Origin: Legionellales bacterium
GTDB lineage: Bacteria > Pseudomonadota > Gammaproteobacteria > UBA1113
Length of the DNA stretch: 33,983 nucleotides
Direction of reading: 5' to 3'
Assembly: GCA_002709565.1 (NCBI GenBank)
Contig: PAPY01000039.1
Location: 1-33,983 of the forward strand
Position numbers and translations under genes: made by a program. The notes under the pieces were generated by a model. The model was not told the DNA's origin. It saw nothing but the letters and a program-made list of their open reading frames with translations, and did not search any database. This document shows, one piece after another, positions 14,439 to 24,894 of the stretch. Position 1 is the first letter of the stretch. Each line of letters begins with the position of its first letter.

Positions 14439-16373
14439 GTGGAATCGCAATCGTTACAGTCTATTTTTGCTGATGATGGCCCTTTAGCAAAACATATTGA
14501 GGGGTTTAAAGTCAGAGCGCCGCAATTAACTTTGAGCGAAAGTATCGAAACAGCTATCAAAGAACAGCAAGCTTTGATAGCCGAAGCGGGCACTGGTACT
14601 GGCAAAACCTTCGCGTATTTAGTGCCAGCATTATTGTCCGGCAAAAAAGTCATAATCTCTACCGGCACGAAAACATTACAAGATCAATTGTTCAAACGTG
14701 ACTTGCCCATTATTCGCGATGCTTTAGGTTTACCTATCAAAGTCAGCCTACTAAAGGGACGTAGCAATTATTTATGTCTACATCGTCTAAGTGGCGAGGG
14801 TATCGAACACTATCAGCTAGACAAAGCAACGCTGAATGATCTACAGGAGGTACGCCGCAAAGCCGGGCGTACGCAACACGGTGATATTGCTGAGTTAACC
14901 AGTATCCCTGAAGATGCAAAAGTATGGCCGATAGTGACAAGCACTAATGATAATTGCTTAGGTGCAGACTGTCCTGCATACAATGATTGCTATCTGGTTA
15001 AGGCACGACGCCAAGCCATGGATGCGGATGTAGTGGTGGTGAATCACCATTTGTTTTTTGCGGACATGTCCTTAAAGGAAGACAAGTTTGGTGAACTATT
15101 ACCAAAAGCCGAAGTTATTATTCTTGATGAAGCACATCAGTTGGGCGATGTTGCGAGCAAATTCCTTGGGCAAACCCTAACGAGTCGGCGCATTACTGAA
15201 TTATTGAATGATACAGAAGTTGAAGCAATCACGAGCGCCGATGGCGATAAGCAACTATTACAAGCTATCGATCGTCTGCGTACGGCGCTGGCTGAGTTAC
15301 GCTTGCAGATGGGGGAAATGAGTCAACGTGCTCCCTGGGACCGTCTGAAAGGCAAATCTGCTTGGCTTGAGGCGAAAGAGCATTTTGAAAGCGAGTGGTT
15401 ATTTTTGGTTGGCATCTTAGAGAAATTAGCCAGTCGTGCAAAAGGCTTAGAGAATTGCTGGGAACGAGCCACAGAACTATTACAAACCTTCAAACAGTTA
15501 ACGGCCAATACGCCTGAGCAACAAATCCATTGGTACGAAACGTTTAGCAAATCGTTTAGCTTGAACTTCACGCCATTATCGGTGGCGGAACCGTTCAATG
15601 ATTATCGTGCAGAGCAGGAAGCTGCGTGGATTTTTACTTCAGCCACCTTAGCCGTCGGTGATGATTTTAGTCACTTCAGCGACAATCTTGGGATTGATGA
15701 TGCCAAAACAGTGAAGCTCGATAGCCCTTTTGATTTTGCTAGACAAGGGATATTTTATGTGCCCCGTGATTTGCCTGATCCCAATAATCCTGCCTATAAC
15801 GATGCAGTGTTAGCGGCTGCCTTACCCGTATTACGTTTAACTGGAGGGCGAGCATTCTTCTTGTTTACTAGCTTTAAAGCGCTGCATCATGCGGCTGAAG
15901 TGTTGGCGAGTGAGCGAAGTTTTGAGCTATTCATACAAGGTGACCAACCTAAATCCCAATTATTAGCGGCATTCAGACAATCCAAGCGCGGTGTTTTGTT
16001 GGGTACCAGTAGTTTTTGGGAAGGTGTGGATGTCCGGGGCGAAGCATTATCGTGTGTTATTATCGACAAATTGCCTTTTGCGACACCGGATGATCCTATC
16101 CTCAAAGCCCGTGCCAGTGCTCTTCGACAGCAGGGCAAGATCCCATTTTTACATTATCATTTACCCAATTCTATTATTGCGCTGAAGCAAGGCGCCGGGC
16201 GTTTGATAAGAGATGTAGAGGATAGGGGGATCTTGATGATTTGTGATCCGCGCTTGGTAGCAAAAGACTATGGTCGGTCGTTTATCCAAAGCTTGCCCCC
16301 CATGACGCGCACCCGGGATTTTGCTAAAGTACGGCAATTCTTTGAGAGACAACATGAAATTATTAGCGATTAA
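14439..16373 (+). CDS. yoaA: YoaA/DinG-like Fe-S ATP-dependent DNA helicase
   Basis: The 644-residue superfamily 2 (XPD/DinG type) helicase fits the length of YoaA. Walker A is AGTGTGKT (50-57); the DEAH box is at 230-233 in VIILDEAHQLGD. Four cysteines between motifs I and II (113, 173, 178, 184; CLGADCPAYNDC) form the 4Fe-4S site typical of the family. C-terminal motifs include FLFTSFKALHHAAEVL, GTSSFWEGVDVRG and QGAGRLIRD. YoaA in E. coli works with the clamp-loader subunit chi in repair of replication-fork damage. Translation starts at GTG 14439 with a weak ribosome-binding site. Its neighbour downstream is tsaB, as in E. coli, which supports YoaA over DinG. Confidence 0.92.
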   Translation: MESQSLQSIFADDGPLAKHIEGFKVRAPQLTLSESIETAIKEQQALIAEAGTGTGKTFAYLVPALLSGKKVIISTGTKTLQDQLFKRDLPIIRDALGLPIKVSLLKGRSNYLCLHRLSGEGIEHYQLDKATLNDLQEVRRKAGRTQHGDIAELTSIPEDAKVWPIVTSTNDNCLGADCPAYNDCYLVKARRQAMDADVVVVNHHLFFADMSLKEDKFGELLPKAEVIILDEAHQLGDVASKFLGQTLTSRRITELLNDTEVEAITSADGDKQLLQAIDRLRTALAELRLQMGEMSQRAPWDRLKGKSAWLEAKEHFESEWLFLVGILEKLASRAKGLENCWERATELLQTFKQLTANTPEQQIHWYETFSKSFSLNFTPLSVAEPFNDYRAEQEAAWIFTSATLAVGDDFSHFSDNLGIDDAKTVKLDSPFDFARQGIFYVPRDLPDPNNPAYNDAVLAAALPVLRLTGGRAFFLFTSFKALHHAAEVLASERSFELFIQGDQPKSQLLAAFRQSKRGVLLGTSSFWEGVDVRGEALSCVIIDKLPFATPDDPILKARASALRQQGKIPFLHYHLPNSIIALKQGAGRLIRDVEDRGILMICDPRLVAKDYGRSFIQSLPPMTRTRDFAKVRQFFERQHEIISD

Positions 16374-17034
16374 CACCTCTACCGCCGTTTGCTCTACGGC
16401 TTTGCAGGTAGACGAGCGATCTTATGTACGTGACGAGCTCCAACCCCAGCAACATACCCAGGTCTTATTGGCGCAGATAAATGCGCTATTGGAGCAAGCA
16501 GGGCTTATTTTGTCCGCATTGGATGGTATTGCCCTGGCCATTGGCCCTGGCAGCTTTACCGGATTGCGTATAGGGGCAAGTGTGGTGCAAGCCTTGAGCT
16601 TTGCCCATAATATTCCAACGATAGGTATCTCTAGCCTTGCGCTATTCGCACAAGCGGCGTTTCGGCTATATTCTGCGGATAAAGCCATTATTGCCATTGA
16701 TGCCCGTATGGAGGGCATTTATCACGGTTTATATGAATTATCAGATAATAAAATCATGCTTAATGCCGATGATGATCGGCTGTTATCGCCCCAGCACTTT
16801 CAATTGCCGCAAGGCCAAGATTGGCTCGGTGTTGGTGACGCTTGGATGGCTTATCCTGAGCTGATGGCTGAGAAATATCCTGCCAGGGGGGTAGAGGCGG
16901 GGATCTTACCAGAGGGGCAAGATTTATTACCTTTGGCGATAGCACGATATGGTCAACATTATCTCAATCAACCAGGGGAGATCTCGTTGAATTATTTGCG
17001 CCAAGAGGTAGTAAAAAAGTCTCAAAAGCAATAA
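16354..17034 (+). CDS. tsaB: tRNA t6A biosynthesis protein TsaB
   Basis: The 226-residue ASKHA-fold protein begins MKLLAINTSTAVCSTAL and contains the TsaB signatures IALAIGPGSFTGLRIGASV and IDARMEGIYHGLY. TsaB scaffolds TsaD and TsaE in making threonylcarbamoyladenosine at A37 of ANN-decoding tRNAs; it has no full catalytic site itself. The ATG at 16354 overlaps the helicase gene by 20 bp and is preceded by GAGAG, implying coupled translation. A longer frame from 16321 lies inside the helicase gene and was rejected. Confidence 0.95.
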   Translation: MKLLAINTSTAVCSTALQVDERSYVRDELQPQQHTQVLLAQINALLEQAGLILSALDGIALAIGPGSFTGLRIGASVVQALSFAHNIPTIGISSLALFAQAAFRLYSADKAIIAIDARMEGIYHGLYELSDNKIMLNADDDRLLSPQHFQLPQGQDWLGVGDAWMAYPELMAEKYPARGVEAGILPEGQDLLPLAIARYGQHYLNQPGEISLNYLRQEVVKKSQKQ

Positions 17035-17113
17035 GATGAGGCAATTTCTTAACATATTATAGGCAGTTTTTGCTATGCTAACAGAAAAGAGCACCATAAT
17101 AGGGGAATACGCG

Positions 17114-20100
17114 ATGGAAGCCATTGCGCCACGCAATCGACAAGAACTTTTGAACAAAATTGAAGCATTAGTAGAAAAGAAACTACCTGCTGAGCAAATC
17201 GGGCTAGTCAATCAATTTGTTGAACAATATTACTCCACCGTCTCACTTGAGGATTTGTTGGATCATGAAATCATGGATCTTTATGGGGCGGTGCTTTCCC
17301 ACTGGAAACTCATGCTCAATCGCAAGCCCGGCGAGACTAAGCTGCAGATCTATAACCCAGATTTTGAGCAACACGGCTGGCAGTCAACTCACACTGTAAT
17401 TGAGCTTGTCCAAGATGATATGCCTTTTTTGGTTGATTCTATCCAAATGGAATTAAACAAACGCGGCCTCACCACACATATGATCTTGCACATTGGTAAT
17501 TTTAAGGTGAAGCGTGATGAGAATAACCAGCTCGTAGAAGTCTATCCCCTAGGTTCAGATGTTAAAGATTGCTCGAGTGAAGCGCCAATTTTTTTTGAAA
17601 TTGACAGAATCACAGATGCTGATGCCCTTGAAGAATTGCGTGAATCGATTTTAGGTATCCTTGATGATGTGCGAGCAGCCGTTGTTGACTGGCAAGATAT
17701 GTCCAGCAAGGTACACGACATCGTCAACCAGTTGAATGATGCTCCGCCACCGGTTGAGCCGACAGAAATACAAGAGAGTATTGATTTTTTACGCTGGATC
17801 CTCAATAACCATTTTACCTTCTTGGGTTATCGTGAATACGAACTTATGGAAGAAAATGGCGATAAAGTGCTACGGGTTATTCCTAACACAGGGCTTGGCG
17901 TATTGCGAGAATCCAAAGCCAATAAGATTTCCCGTAGTTTCTCTAATATGACGCCAGAAGCTCGGCGTTCAGCGCTCGACCCGAGTATTTTGATCATCGC
18001 TAAAACCAATACCAAATCTACGGTCCACCGGCCAGCTTATACAGATTATATTGGCATTAAAGTCTTTGACAAAGACGGCAACATCATCGGCGAAAAACGC
18101 ATTGTAGGACTCTTCACTTCGGCTGCCTATAACCGTAACCCACGGGATATTCCAGGTCTCGCCAAAAAAGTCAAAGAAGTCATGCGTAAATCACGTTTGT
18201 CACCATCAGGCCACGCAGGTAAGGCGTTGTTAAATATTCTTGAAACATTGCCTCGAGATGATTTGTTCCAAGCCGGTGTTGATGAGCTGCTCGAACTATC
18301 GATGGGGATTTTGCAATTACAAGAACGGCGCCGCATTCGGTTGTTCTTACGCAAAGATACCTATGGGCGCTTCATGTCTTGTTTAGTCTATGTGCCAAGA
18401 GATCGTTACAATACCGAGCTGCGCCAAGATATGCAGAAGATTCTCGAGAAAGCCTTCAATGCCGAAGAAGCCAGTTTTGCAACGCAGTTCTCAGAATCTA
18501 TTCTTGCTCGTATTCATTTTATGATACGCGTTAACCGTGATGAGCCACTGCCAGACTATGATCATGACCAGCTTGAAGCGGCTCTCAAAGAAGTTGGCCG
18601 TCTATGGCAAGATGACTTGCGCGATAATTTGCTTGAGGCGTACGGCGAAGAAAAAGGCAACCAGCTCGCTCATACCTATGGCAATGCTTTTCCTGCTGGA
18701 TATCGAGAAACAAAAACCACACGCGCAGCAGTTTTAGATATTGACCATATCTATCAACTCCAAGATCAAGATTCACTGGGTATGAGTTTTTTCAGGCCCT
18801 TAGATGAGCCAGAGGGAACATTGCGATTCAAGCTATATCGCTTGAATGTGCCTATGCCATTGTCGGATGCACTACCAATCTTAGAGAATATGGGACTCAG
18901 AGTCATTGGTGAGCAACCTTACCGTATTGGTAACCAGGGGGAGGTGAGTGCTTGGATTAATGACTTTAGTATGGTACATGAAAATGGCCAGGCGCTTAAT
19001 GTCGAAAAAGTAAAAGACGTATTTCAAGAAGCATTTGAACATATTTGGTTTGGTTATGCCGAGAATGATGCATTCAACAAATTAATCCTTTCTGCTGAGC
19101 TAAGTTGGCGTGAAGTCGCTGTTATTCGTGCATACACTAAGTATTTCAAACAGCTAGGTATAACTTTCAGTCAGCAATACATCGAAGAAACCGTAACTAA
19201 GCATTCTAATATTGCCAAGCTAATGATTGAATTTTTTACGATGCGGTTTGATGTTAATGCCAAAGACGTCAGTGATGCCAAACTCAAAAAATTCGAAAAG
19301 AACCTGGAAGAACAACTCGATGTTGTTGTTAGCCTTGATGAAGACAGAATTTTGCGTCATTTCTACGAGGTAATTCTAGCGACCATGCGCACCAATTATT
19401 ATCAGCTTGATAGTGAAGGCAAACCGAAAGATTACCTCTCGTTCAAAATCAATCCTGAATTAATCGAAAAAATGCCGCGTCCTAAACCTTGTCATGAGAT
19501 CTTTGTCTATTCACCGTATGTTGAAGGGGTACATTTGCGTAGTGGTGATGTTGCGCGGGGTGGCTTACGCTGGTCAGATAGGCGAGAGGATTATCGCACG
19601 GAGATTTTAGGCTTGATGAAAGCCCAAAAAGTCAAGAATGCCGTGATTGTACCTGCCGGTGCCAAAGGTGGCTTTATTGCTAAGAATCTGCCTGAAGGCG
19701 GTACTCGTGAAGCTATTATGACGGAAGGTGTGCGCAGTTATCAAACCTTTATCAAGGCATTATTAGATATTACTGATAACCTTGTCAGTGGAGAAATTAT
19801 TCCTCCGCAAAATGTCAAACGCTATGACAAGGATGATCCGTACCTTGTTGTTGCAGCGGATAAAGGTACGGCGACTTTTTCTGATTATGCCAATGAAGTT
19901 TCTGAAGCTTATGGTCACTGGTTAGGTGATGGTTTCGCTTCAGGTGGTAAAACAGGCTATGACCACAAAAAAATGGGCATCACAGCTCGTGGTGCTTGGG
20001 AGTCAGTTAAACGTAATTTCCGTGAACTTGGTATCAATACCCAACAAGATGATTTTACCGTTGTTGGTATCGGTGACATGGCTGGTGATGTTTTTGGTAA

Positions 20101-22003
20101 TGGGATGTTATTATCAGAGCATATTCGCCTGGTGGCGGCGTTTAACCATATGCATATTTTCATCGACCCCAATCCTGATGCCAAAGCGAGTTATGCTGAG
20201 CGTAAGCGACTATTTGAGCTACCACGCTCAGGCTGGAATGATTACAATCCTGAGCTCATTTCAGAGGGTGGCGGTGTCTTTGATCGTAGTGCTAAAGCCA
20301 TTAAGCTTACCCCTGAAATCAAAAAACTACTGGGCTTTAAACACGACATCGTCGAGCCTAATCAACTCATCAACGGTATCCTCAAAGCCAAGGTTGATTT
20401 GCTTTGGAATGGCGGCATCGGGACTTATGTTAAATCAAAGCGTGAAAGTAACGCCGATGTTGGTGACCGCGCTAATGATTCATTGCGTGTCAATGGTGAT
20501 GAACTTAATTGTCGCGTTGTGGGTGAAGGCGGTAATCTGGGATTAACTCAGTTAGCCAGAGTTGAGTATGCGCTTAATGGCGGCAAAATTTATACGGATT
20601 TTGTTGATAACTCAGCGGGTGTGGACTGTTCGGATCATGAAGTCAATATCAAAATTTTATTGAATGATGTTGTTAGTAATGGCGATATGACAGTGAAGCA
20701 ACGTAATCAACTGTTAGCCAGTATGACGGATGAGGTTGCGACCTTAGTGCTCAAAAACAATTATTACCAAACCCAGGCTATCAGTATTGCTGCAGCCCAA
20801 GCCTACAAAAATACAGACTTATATTTACGCTTCATCGATGAGCTCGCAAAAGAAGGACGCTTAGACCGTGAAATTGAATTTTTGCCTGACGAAAAAGAGC
20901 TGCTGGAACGTAAGAGTCAAGATAAGGGCTTAACACCGCCAGAGATTGCAGTGTTAATGGCTTATAGCAAAATTAAACTCAAAGAAGATATTTTGAACTC
21001 TGATTTGCCGGAGGACCATTATCTCTGCCAATACATTAAGACAGCATTCCCGAAAGTATTACATGATGAGTATAAAGACTATATTCATAATCACAGCTTG
21101 CGTCGTGAAATCATTGCGACACAGCTAAGCAATATGATTGTTAATGATATGGGCTTGACCTTTGTGAGTCGTGTTCAAGATGAGACAGGTGCATCTGTTT
21201 CAGCTATTGTGCGTGCTTACGTAATATCTCGTTCAGTATTCTCCATGAGTGAATCATGGCGTGATATTCAAACACTCGATTATCAGATTGATAGTGATAT
21301 TCAAATCGAAATGATGCTGTCATTTGGTCGATTGATACGACGCGCCACTCGGTGGATTATTCGTCGCTATAGTGATCTGAGTGATATACCCGCTATCGTC
21401 AAAAATTACACCCCAGGCGTGTCATTACTCTACAAGAACTTATTTGGTCTGCTCAGTGGCGCCGGTAAAAAGCATTTTGATGAGCTTTATGACCATTATG
21501 TTGAGGCAAATGTACCCGAAAAAACGGCTCGCCGCATGGCAAGTTCTGAGGCGATGTTTTCAGCCTTGGACATTGTTGCCGCCTGTAACACCTATGGCTT
21601 TAAAGCCAAAAATGTCGCTATCGTCTATTTCTTACTGGGTGCTAAACTTGAATTAGCTTGGTTCAGAGGGCAAGTTAAAGACTATAAGGCAGAAACCCAT
21701 TGGGATTCATTGGCTAAGGCGGCTTACCGTGACGATATTGATTGGCAGCAACGTGAATTAACGATAAGTGTCTTGCGCGCAGCCGGTGATGTTGAGGTCG
21801 GGGATGTTGAACGTTGTGAAGAGGTCATTGAAGAATGGGTGTCAATGCACTCGGGCTTGGTACAGCGCTGGCATCGGATGATTACCGAATTACGCAGCAC
21901 CACGTCTATTGATTTTGTTATGCTCTCTGTTGCCATTAAAGAATTGCTCGACCTGACCCAGGCTAGCAGACAGGTGTTTGAAGATAGTAAGAAGCAGCTA
22001 TAA
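17114..22003 (+). CDS. NAD-specific glutamate dehydrogenase, large (about 180 kDa) class
   Basis: The 1629-residue protein matches the L_180 class of NAD-glutamate dehydrogenases found in Pseudomonas, Caulobacter and Streptomyces. It oxidises glutamate to 2-oxoglutarate and ammonium, feeding amino acid carbon into the TCA cycle. A long N-terminal regulatory part (about 1-700) with ACT-like segments precedes the catalytic core: GGLRWSDRREDYRTEILGLM and KNAVIVPAGAKGGF (about 816-855) contain the substrate-site region, and VVGIGDMAGDVFGNGM (about 980) is the dinucleotide-binding loop. A helical C-terminal part follows. The ATG at 17114 has AGGGGA (17101-17106) upstream; the in-frame ATG at 17075 lacks this. 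The gene stands alone between tsaB and the hydrolase. Confidence 0.96.
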   Translation: MEAIAPRNRQELLNKIEALVEKKLPAEQIGLVNQFVEQYYSTVSLEDLLDHEIMDLYGAVLSHWKLMLNRKPGETKLQIYNPDFEQHGWQSTHTVIELVQDDMPFLVDSIQMELNKRGLTTHMILHIGNFKVKRDENNQLVEVYPLGSDVKDCSSEAPIFFEIDRITDADALEELRESILGILDDVRAAVVDWQDMSSKVHDIVNQLNDAPPPVEPTEIQESIDFLRWILNNHFTFLGYREYELMEENGDKVLRVIPNTGLGVLRESKANKISRSFSNMTPEARRSALDPSILIIAKTNTKSTVHRPAYTDYIGIKVFDKDGNIIGEKRIVGLFTSAAYNRNPRDIPGLAKKVKEVMRKSRLSPSGHAGKALLNILETLPRDDLFQAGVDELLELSMGILQLQERRRIRLFLRKDTYGRFMSCLVYVPRDRYNTELRQDMQKILEKAFNAEEASFATQFSESILARIHFMIRVNRDEPLPDYDHDQLEAALKEVGRLWQDDLRDNLLEAYGEEKGNQLAHTYGNAFPAGYRETKTTRAAVLDIDHIYQLQDQDSLGMSFFRPLDEPEGTLRFKLYRLNVPMPLSDALPILENMGLRVIGEQPYRIGNQGEVSAWINDFSMVHENGQALNVEKVKDVFQEAFEHIWFGYAENDAFNKLILSAELSWREVAVIRAYTKYFKQLGITFSQQYIEETVTKHSNIAKLMIEFFTMRFDVNAKDVSDAKLKKFEKNLEEQLDVVVSLDEDRILRHFYEVILATMRTNYYQLDSEGKPKDYLSFKINPELIEKMPRPKPCHEIFVYSPYVEGVHLRSGDVARGGLRWSDRREDYRTEILGLMKAQKVKNAVIVPAGAKGGFIAKNLPEGGTREAIMTEGVRSYQTFIKALLDITDNLVSGEIIPPQNVKRYDKDDPYLVVAADKGTATFSDYANEVSEAYGHWLGDGFASGGKTGYDHKKMGITARGAWESVKRNFRELGINTQQDDFTVVGIGDMAGDVFGNGMLLSEHIRLVAAFNHMHIFIDPNPDAKASYAERKRLFELPRSGWNDYNPELISEGGGVFDRSAKAIKLTPEIKKLLGFKHDIVEPNQLINGILKAKVDLLWNGGIGTYVKSKRESNADVGDRANDSLRVNGDELNCRVVGEGGNLGLTQLARVEYALNGGKIYTDFVDNSAGVDCSDHEVNIKILLNDVVSNGDMTVKQRNQLLASMTDEVATLVLKNNYYQTQAISIAAAQAYKNTDLYLRFIDELAKEGRLDREIEFLPDEKELLERKSQDKGLTPPEIAVLMAYSKIKLKEDILNSDLPEDHYLCQYIKTAFPKVLHDEYKDYIHNHSLRREIIATQLSNMIVNDMGLTFVSRVQDETGASVSAIVRAYVISRSVFSMSESWRDIQTLDYQIDSDIQIEMMLSFGRLIRRATRWIIRRYSDLSDIPAIVKNYTPGVSLLYKNLFGLLSGAGKKHFDELYDHYVEANVPEKTARRMASSEAMFSALDIVAACNTYGFKAKNVAIVYFLLGAKLELAWFRGQVKDYKAETHWDSLAKAAYRDDIDWQQRELTISVLRAAGDVEVGDVERCEEVIEEWVSMHSGLVQRWHRMITELRSTTSIDFVMLSVAIKELLDLTQASRQVFEDSKKQL

Positions 22004-22068
22004 GCTGACAGTGAGGAGTAATGCCTAACGCACTACTGTCATACCACTTACAATGAAGGAATCAGACC

Positions 22069-22956
22069 ATGGCTAATGCACATAATTGTTTCTTTACCAC
22101 GGCACTCAAATCACACTATGTTGAAGTGATGGGATCCAGTATGCACTATTTTGATGAGGGCGAGGGAGATCCTATTGTGTTCCTCCATGGGATCCCGAGT
22201 TCGTCATATTCATGGCGCAACATCATCCCTAAGCTAACATCATTGGGCCGTTGCATTGCCCCTGATTTAATCGGCTTTGGTAATTCGGACAAGCCAGATA
22301 TCGACTATATGATTCATGATCACATTGATTATATTAATGGTTTTATTGAAGCGCTAGGATTGCGCAATATTACGTTTGTATTGCATGCCTGGGGCTCACT
22401 GATTGGTTTTAACTATGCCGCCCATCATCCTAACAACGTCAAGGCGCTAATATTCTTTGAATCCCATATTCGGCCGGTAGAAAACCGTGATATGTTATCA
22501 CTGCCAGTACAAGAGGTTGTTGGTTTATTACAAACGCAGTCAGGGCGCGAATCACTATTAAATACAGATTATTACCTTAATAATATTTTTTTAGGTGGGA
22601 TCTTAAAAGATATGGCGAAAGAAGACATTACCGCATATCAAGCACCTATCGCGACACCAGCGTCACGCCGACCGATTCTGCAATATCTGGATGAGTTACC
22701 AAAAGGGGACAGCGCTGGGCATGCCCAGGAGATCATCAGTCATTATGCTAAGCGTTTGAGTCAGTCGGGGATCCCAAAATTAATGCTATATGGGGTGCCT
22801 GGATTTATTACCACTATCGATACCGTCGCCTGGGCTAAGAGTCATTTGCCTAATTTGACCTTAGTCGATATCGGTGATGCTTTGCATTATCCACAGGAAA
22901 CGAATCCTGAGCTATTGGTTGCGGAGATATTAAAGTGGTTTAAGGAAGCCTTATAA
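22069..22956 (+). CDS. Haloalkane dehalogenase-like alpha/beta hydrolase lacking the nucleophile
   Basis: The 295-residue protein aligns by motif with haloalkane dehalogenases of the DhaA/LinB type: FLHGIPSSSYSWRNIIPKL, APDLIGFGNSDKPDIDY, HAWGSLIGFNYAAHHP, FFESHIRPVE and ALHYPQETNPE. The catalytic His (273), the Glu at the acid position (131) and the halide-binding Trp (108) are kept. However, the nucleophile Asp of H-D-W-G is Ala107 (GCC at 22387-22389), and the halide-stabilising Asn of H-G-N-P is Ile42. A normal dehalogenase reaction through an ester intermediate is therefore not expected. It may bind ligands, catalyse another reaction, or be decaying, although the frame is intact. AAGGAA precedes the ATG. 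It converges with the kinase gene, with 67 bp between them. Confidence 0.85.
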   Translation: MANAHNCFFTTALKSHYVEVMGSSMHYFDEGEGDPIVFLHGIPSSSYSWRNIIPKLTSLGRCIAPDLIGFGNSDKPDIDYMIHDHIDYINGFIEALGLRNITFVLHAWGSLIGFNYAAHHPNNVKALIFFESHIRPVENRDMLSLPVQEVVGLLQTQSGRESLLNTDYYLNNIFLGGILKDMAKEDITAYQAPIATPASRRPILQYLDELPKGDSAGHAQEIISHYAKRLSQSGIPKLMLYGVPGFITTIDTVAWAKSHLPNLTLVDIGDALHYPQETNPELLVAEILKWFKEAL

Positions 22957-23023
22957 TCAGCTTTTCGCACAGAGCTATTTTTGATGCAGAAAAGGGTAAA
23001 AAGAGACTGGTGCGGAATGTCGG

Positions 23024-24622
23024 TTATAACCATTTATTCAATATGCCACAGAGTTCTTTCAATACTAGCGGTTTTACAAGGTAATCGTTCATGCCGGCGT
23101 CTAGACAGACTTCGCGGTCAGCTTTGAGGGCATGGGCGGTTAACGCAACAATAGTCGCTGAGTTATCCGGGTGTTCTGCACGGAAGCGCTTGGTGACTTC
23201 AAGTCCACTCATGTCAGGTAAGCTAATATCCATAAAGATGATGTGGTAAGGTTTTGCCATCTTCTCTAATGCCTCGGTTCCATTACTGGCTACATCTACT
23301 GTGCAGCCAAAATCTTCTAGAAACAATTTAATGACTTTTTGGTTCAATGGGTTATCCTCTACGACGAGAGCCGTTGTTCCAGGTTTGATGTTTACAGATT
23401 GTTTCAATGGTTGTGGTTGCCTTGCTTTAAAGGTTGTAGTATTGCCTGTGGCGTTTGGCGCGTCAAGCACAGGTAGAGTGAATGTGCAGCTAAATTGGGT
23501 ACCAATACCTGCTTGACTTTGGACTTCTAACAGTCCCTCCATTTGCTCGACAAATAATTTGACGATAGATAATCCGAGACCAACACCACCATGCTTGCGG
23601 GTAAAGGCTTTTCCAGCATCGGGATTAATTTGTTGAAATTTTTCAAAGATGGCTTTTTGGTGTTCAGGGCTGATGCCAATCCCGGTATCTTCAACGGTGA
23701 ATTTAATGGTTATCAGCTTGTCTTCTGGGCCAGGTTGTTGGCTAATAATTAATTTAATATGGCCCTTATCAGTAAACTTAATGGCATTGGTGATCAAATT
23801 GCCGAGGATTTGTTTAAGACGAAAAATATCTGCTGAGATCCGTTGTGATAATTGGGTTTGCTCAACGATTAGTTCTAAATTTTTCTCATGGGCGCGCCAG
23901 GAATATTCTTTGTAGAGCTCATTCGCCAATTCTTCGATATAAAAACCGTGGGGTGATATTTGTAACTGCCCAGCATCAGCACGGACAAAGTCAAGAATAT
24001 CGCTAATGAGGCGTAACAGGTCATTGCCGGAATTGTAAATGTCTTCGAGCATCTCCCGCTGGTCGTCGCGGTTCATTTCTTTCTCGAGCAATAATTGGGT
24101 CAATCCCATAACTTCGTTTAATGGGGTACGTAATTCATGGCTCATCATGGCGAGGAAGTCGGATTTCGCATGGTTGGCAGCCTCGGCATTTTCTTTTGCT
24201 TCTTTGAGAGCAGCCTCATATTCTTTGGTTTCGGTGATATCTTGGGCAATGCCCGCAAAGGCATAGATATTACCGTCGGCGTCTGTGAGGGGAAAGCTAT
24301 AATCTCGCACCCAACGTATGGAGCCATCTGAACGAATTAGCCTATAGTATTCATAAAATTTTTCAGTTGCTGGGGTAGCGAGATCACGCTTAGCTGCGCT
24401 GTGAAGTAGGCGTTCACGGTCATCGGGGTGGAGTGTCTCTTGCCATGTATCTGGGTTATTGTAGAGTGAGTCACAGCTGCGCCCCCACAACGCTTCGTAA
24501 GCCTTGCTAACGAACAATTGTTCCTTATAGTCAGGACTACGAACCCAGTAAACGTCCTCACTCTTGTTAATGAAGCCCTCAAATATGTTTGAAAGCATAT
24601 TCTCCCAGTCTTTTTTATCCAC
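23024..24622 (-). CDS. Cytoplasmic hybrid sensor histidine kinase (PAS-HisKA-HATPase-REC)
   Basis: This 532-residue protein has no membrane segment. Order: PAS domain of the PAS_3 type (about 15-135; VSKAYEALWG, LHPDDRERLL, AFAGIAQDITETKEYE), a coiled coil, HisKA with His162 in LAMMSHELRTPLNE, HATPase_c (N box LITNAIKFTDKG, G1 VEDTGIGISPEH, G2 HGGVGLGLSI), and a receiver (about 415-532) with Asp465 in IIFMDISLPDMSG and Lys517. Unlike the kinase at 6480-8501 it ends after the receiver and has no HPt domain, so phosphate would need a separate HPt protein. The start at 24622 follows a GGGG; a second ATG at 24598 has GGGAGA very close to it. It is divergent from the NRPS-like gene across 272 bp in which no gene is seen. 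Confidence 0.9.
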   Translation of the reverse strand: MDKKDWENMLSNIFEGFINKSEDVYWVRSPDYKEQLFVSKAYEALWGRSCDSLYNNPDTWQETLHPDDRERLLHSAAKRDLATPATEKFYEYYRLIRSDGSIRWVRDYSFPLTDADGNIYAFAGIAQDITETKEYEAALKEAKENAEAANHAKSDFLAMMSHELRTPLNEVMGLTQLLLEKEMNRDDQREMLEDIYNSGNDLLRLISDILDFVRADAGQLQISPHGFYIEELANELYKEYSWRAHEKNLELIVEQTQLSQRISADIFRLKQILGNLITNAIKFTDKGHIKLIISQQPGPEDKLITIKFTVEDTGIGISPEHQKAIFEKFQQINPDAGKAFTRKHGGVGLGLSIVKLFVEQMEGLLEVQSQAGIGTQFSCTFTLPVLDAPNATGNTTTFKARQPQPLKQSVNIKPGTTALVVEDNPLNQKVIKLFLEDFGCTVDVASNGTEALEKMAKPYHIIFMDISLPDMSGLEVTKRFRAEHPDNSATIVALTAHALKADREVCLDAGMNDYLVKPLVLKELCGILNKWL

Positions 24623-24894
24623 AACCCCATATCTCCGCTCTTTTTACCAAAAAACTTACACACATCATGATGACTTTCGCACATTATATGGTAAACTCGC
24701 GATCATTACACCAAGAAATTGAATGTGCGTATAAGAATAATAAACCCGGGTGGTCATGGTTCCATGCGGCAGTAAGTTCAGGCTATGCCTGATACCTCAG
24801 CAGATTGATTGCGCAACTATCTGGCGAGTGTATCACTGACAAATCACTAATAAAGTACCTATTTGTCAAAGGCATACCCAAACAGAGGTGTACT

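Noticed and set aside
19926-20546. 206-codon frame inside the NAD-glutamate dehydrogenase gene
   Set aside because: It overlaps the conserved catalytic core in another frame and shows no recognisable motifs.
24667-24792. 41-codon frame between the second kinase and the NRPS-like gene
   Set aside because: No ribosome-binding site, no recognisable sequence, and it lies in a divergent promoter region.
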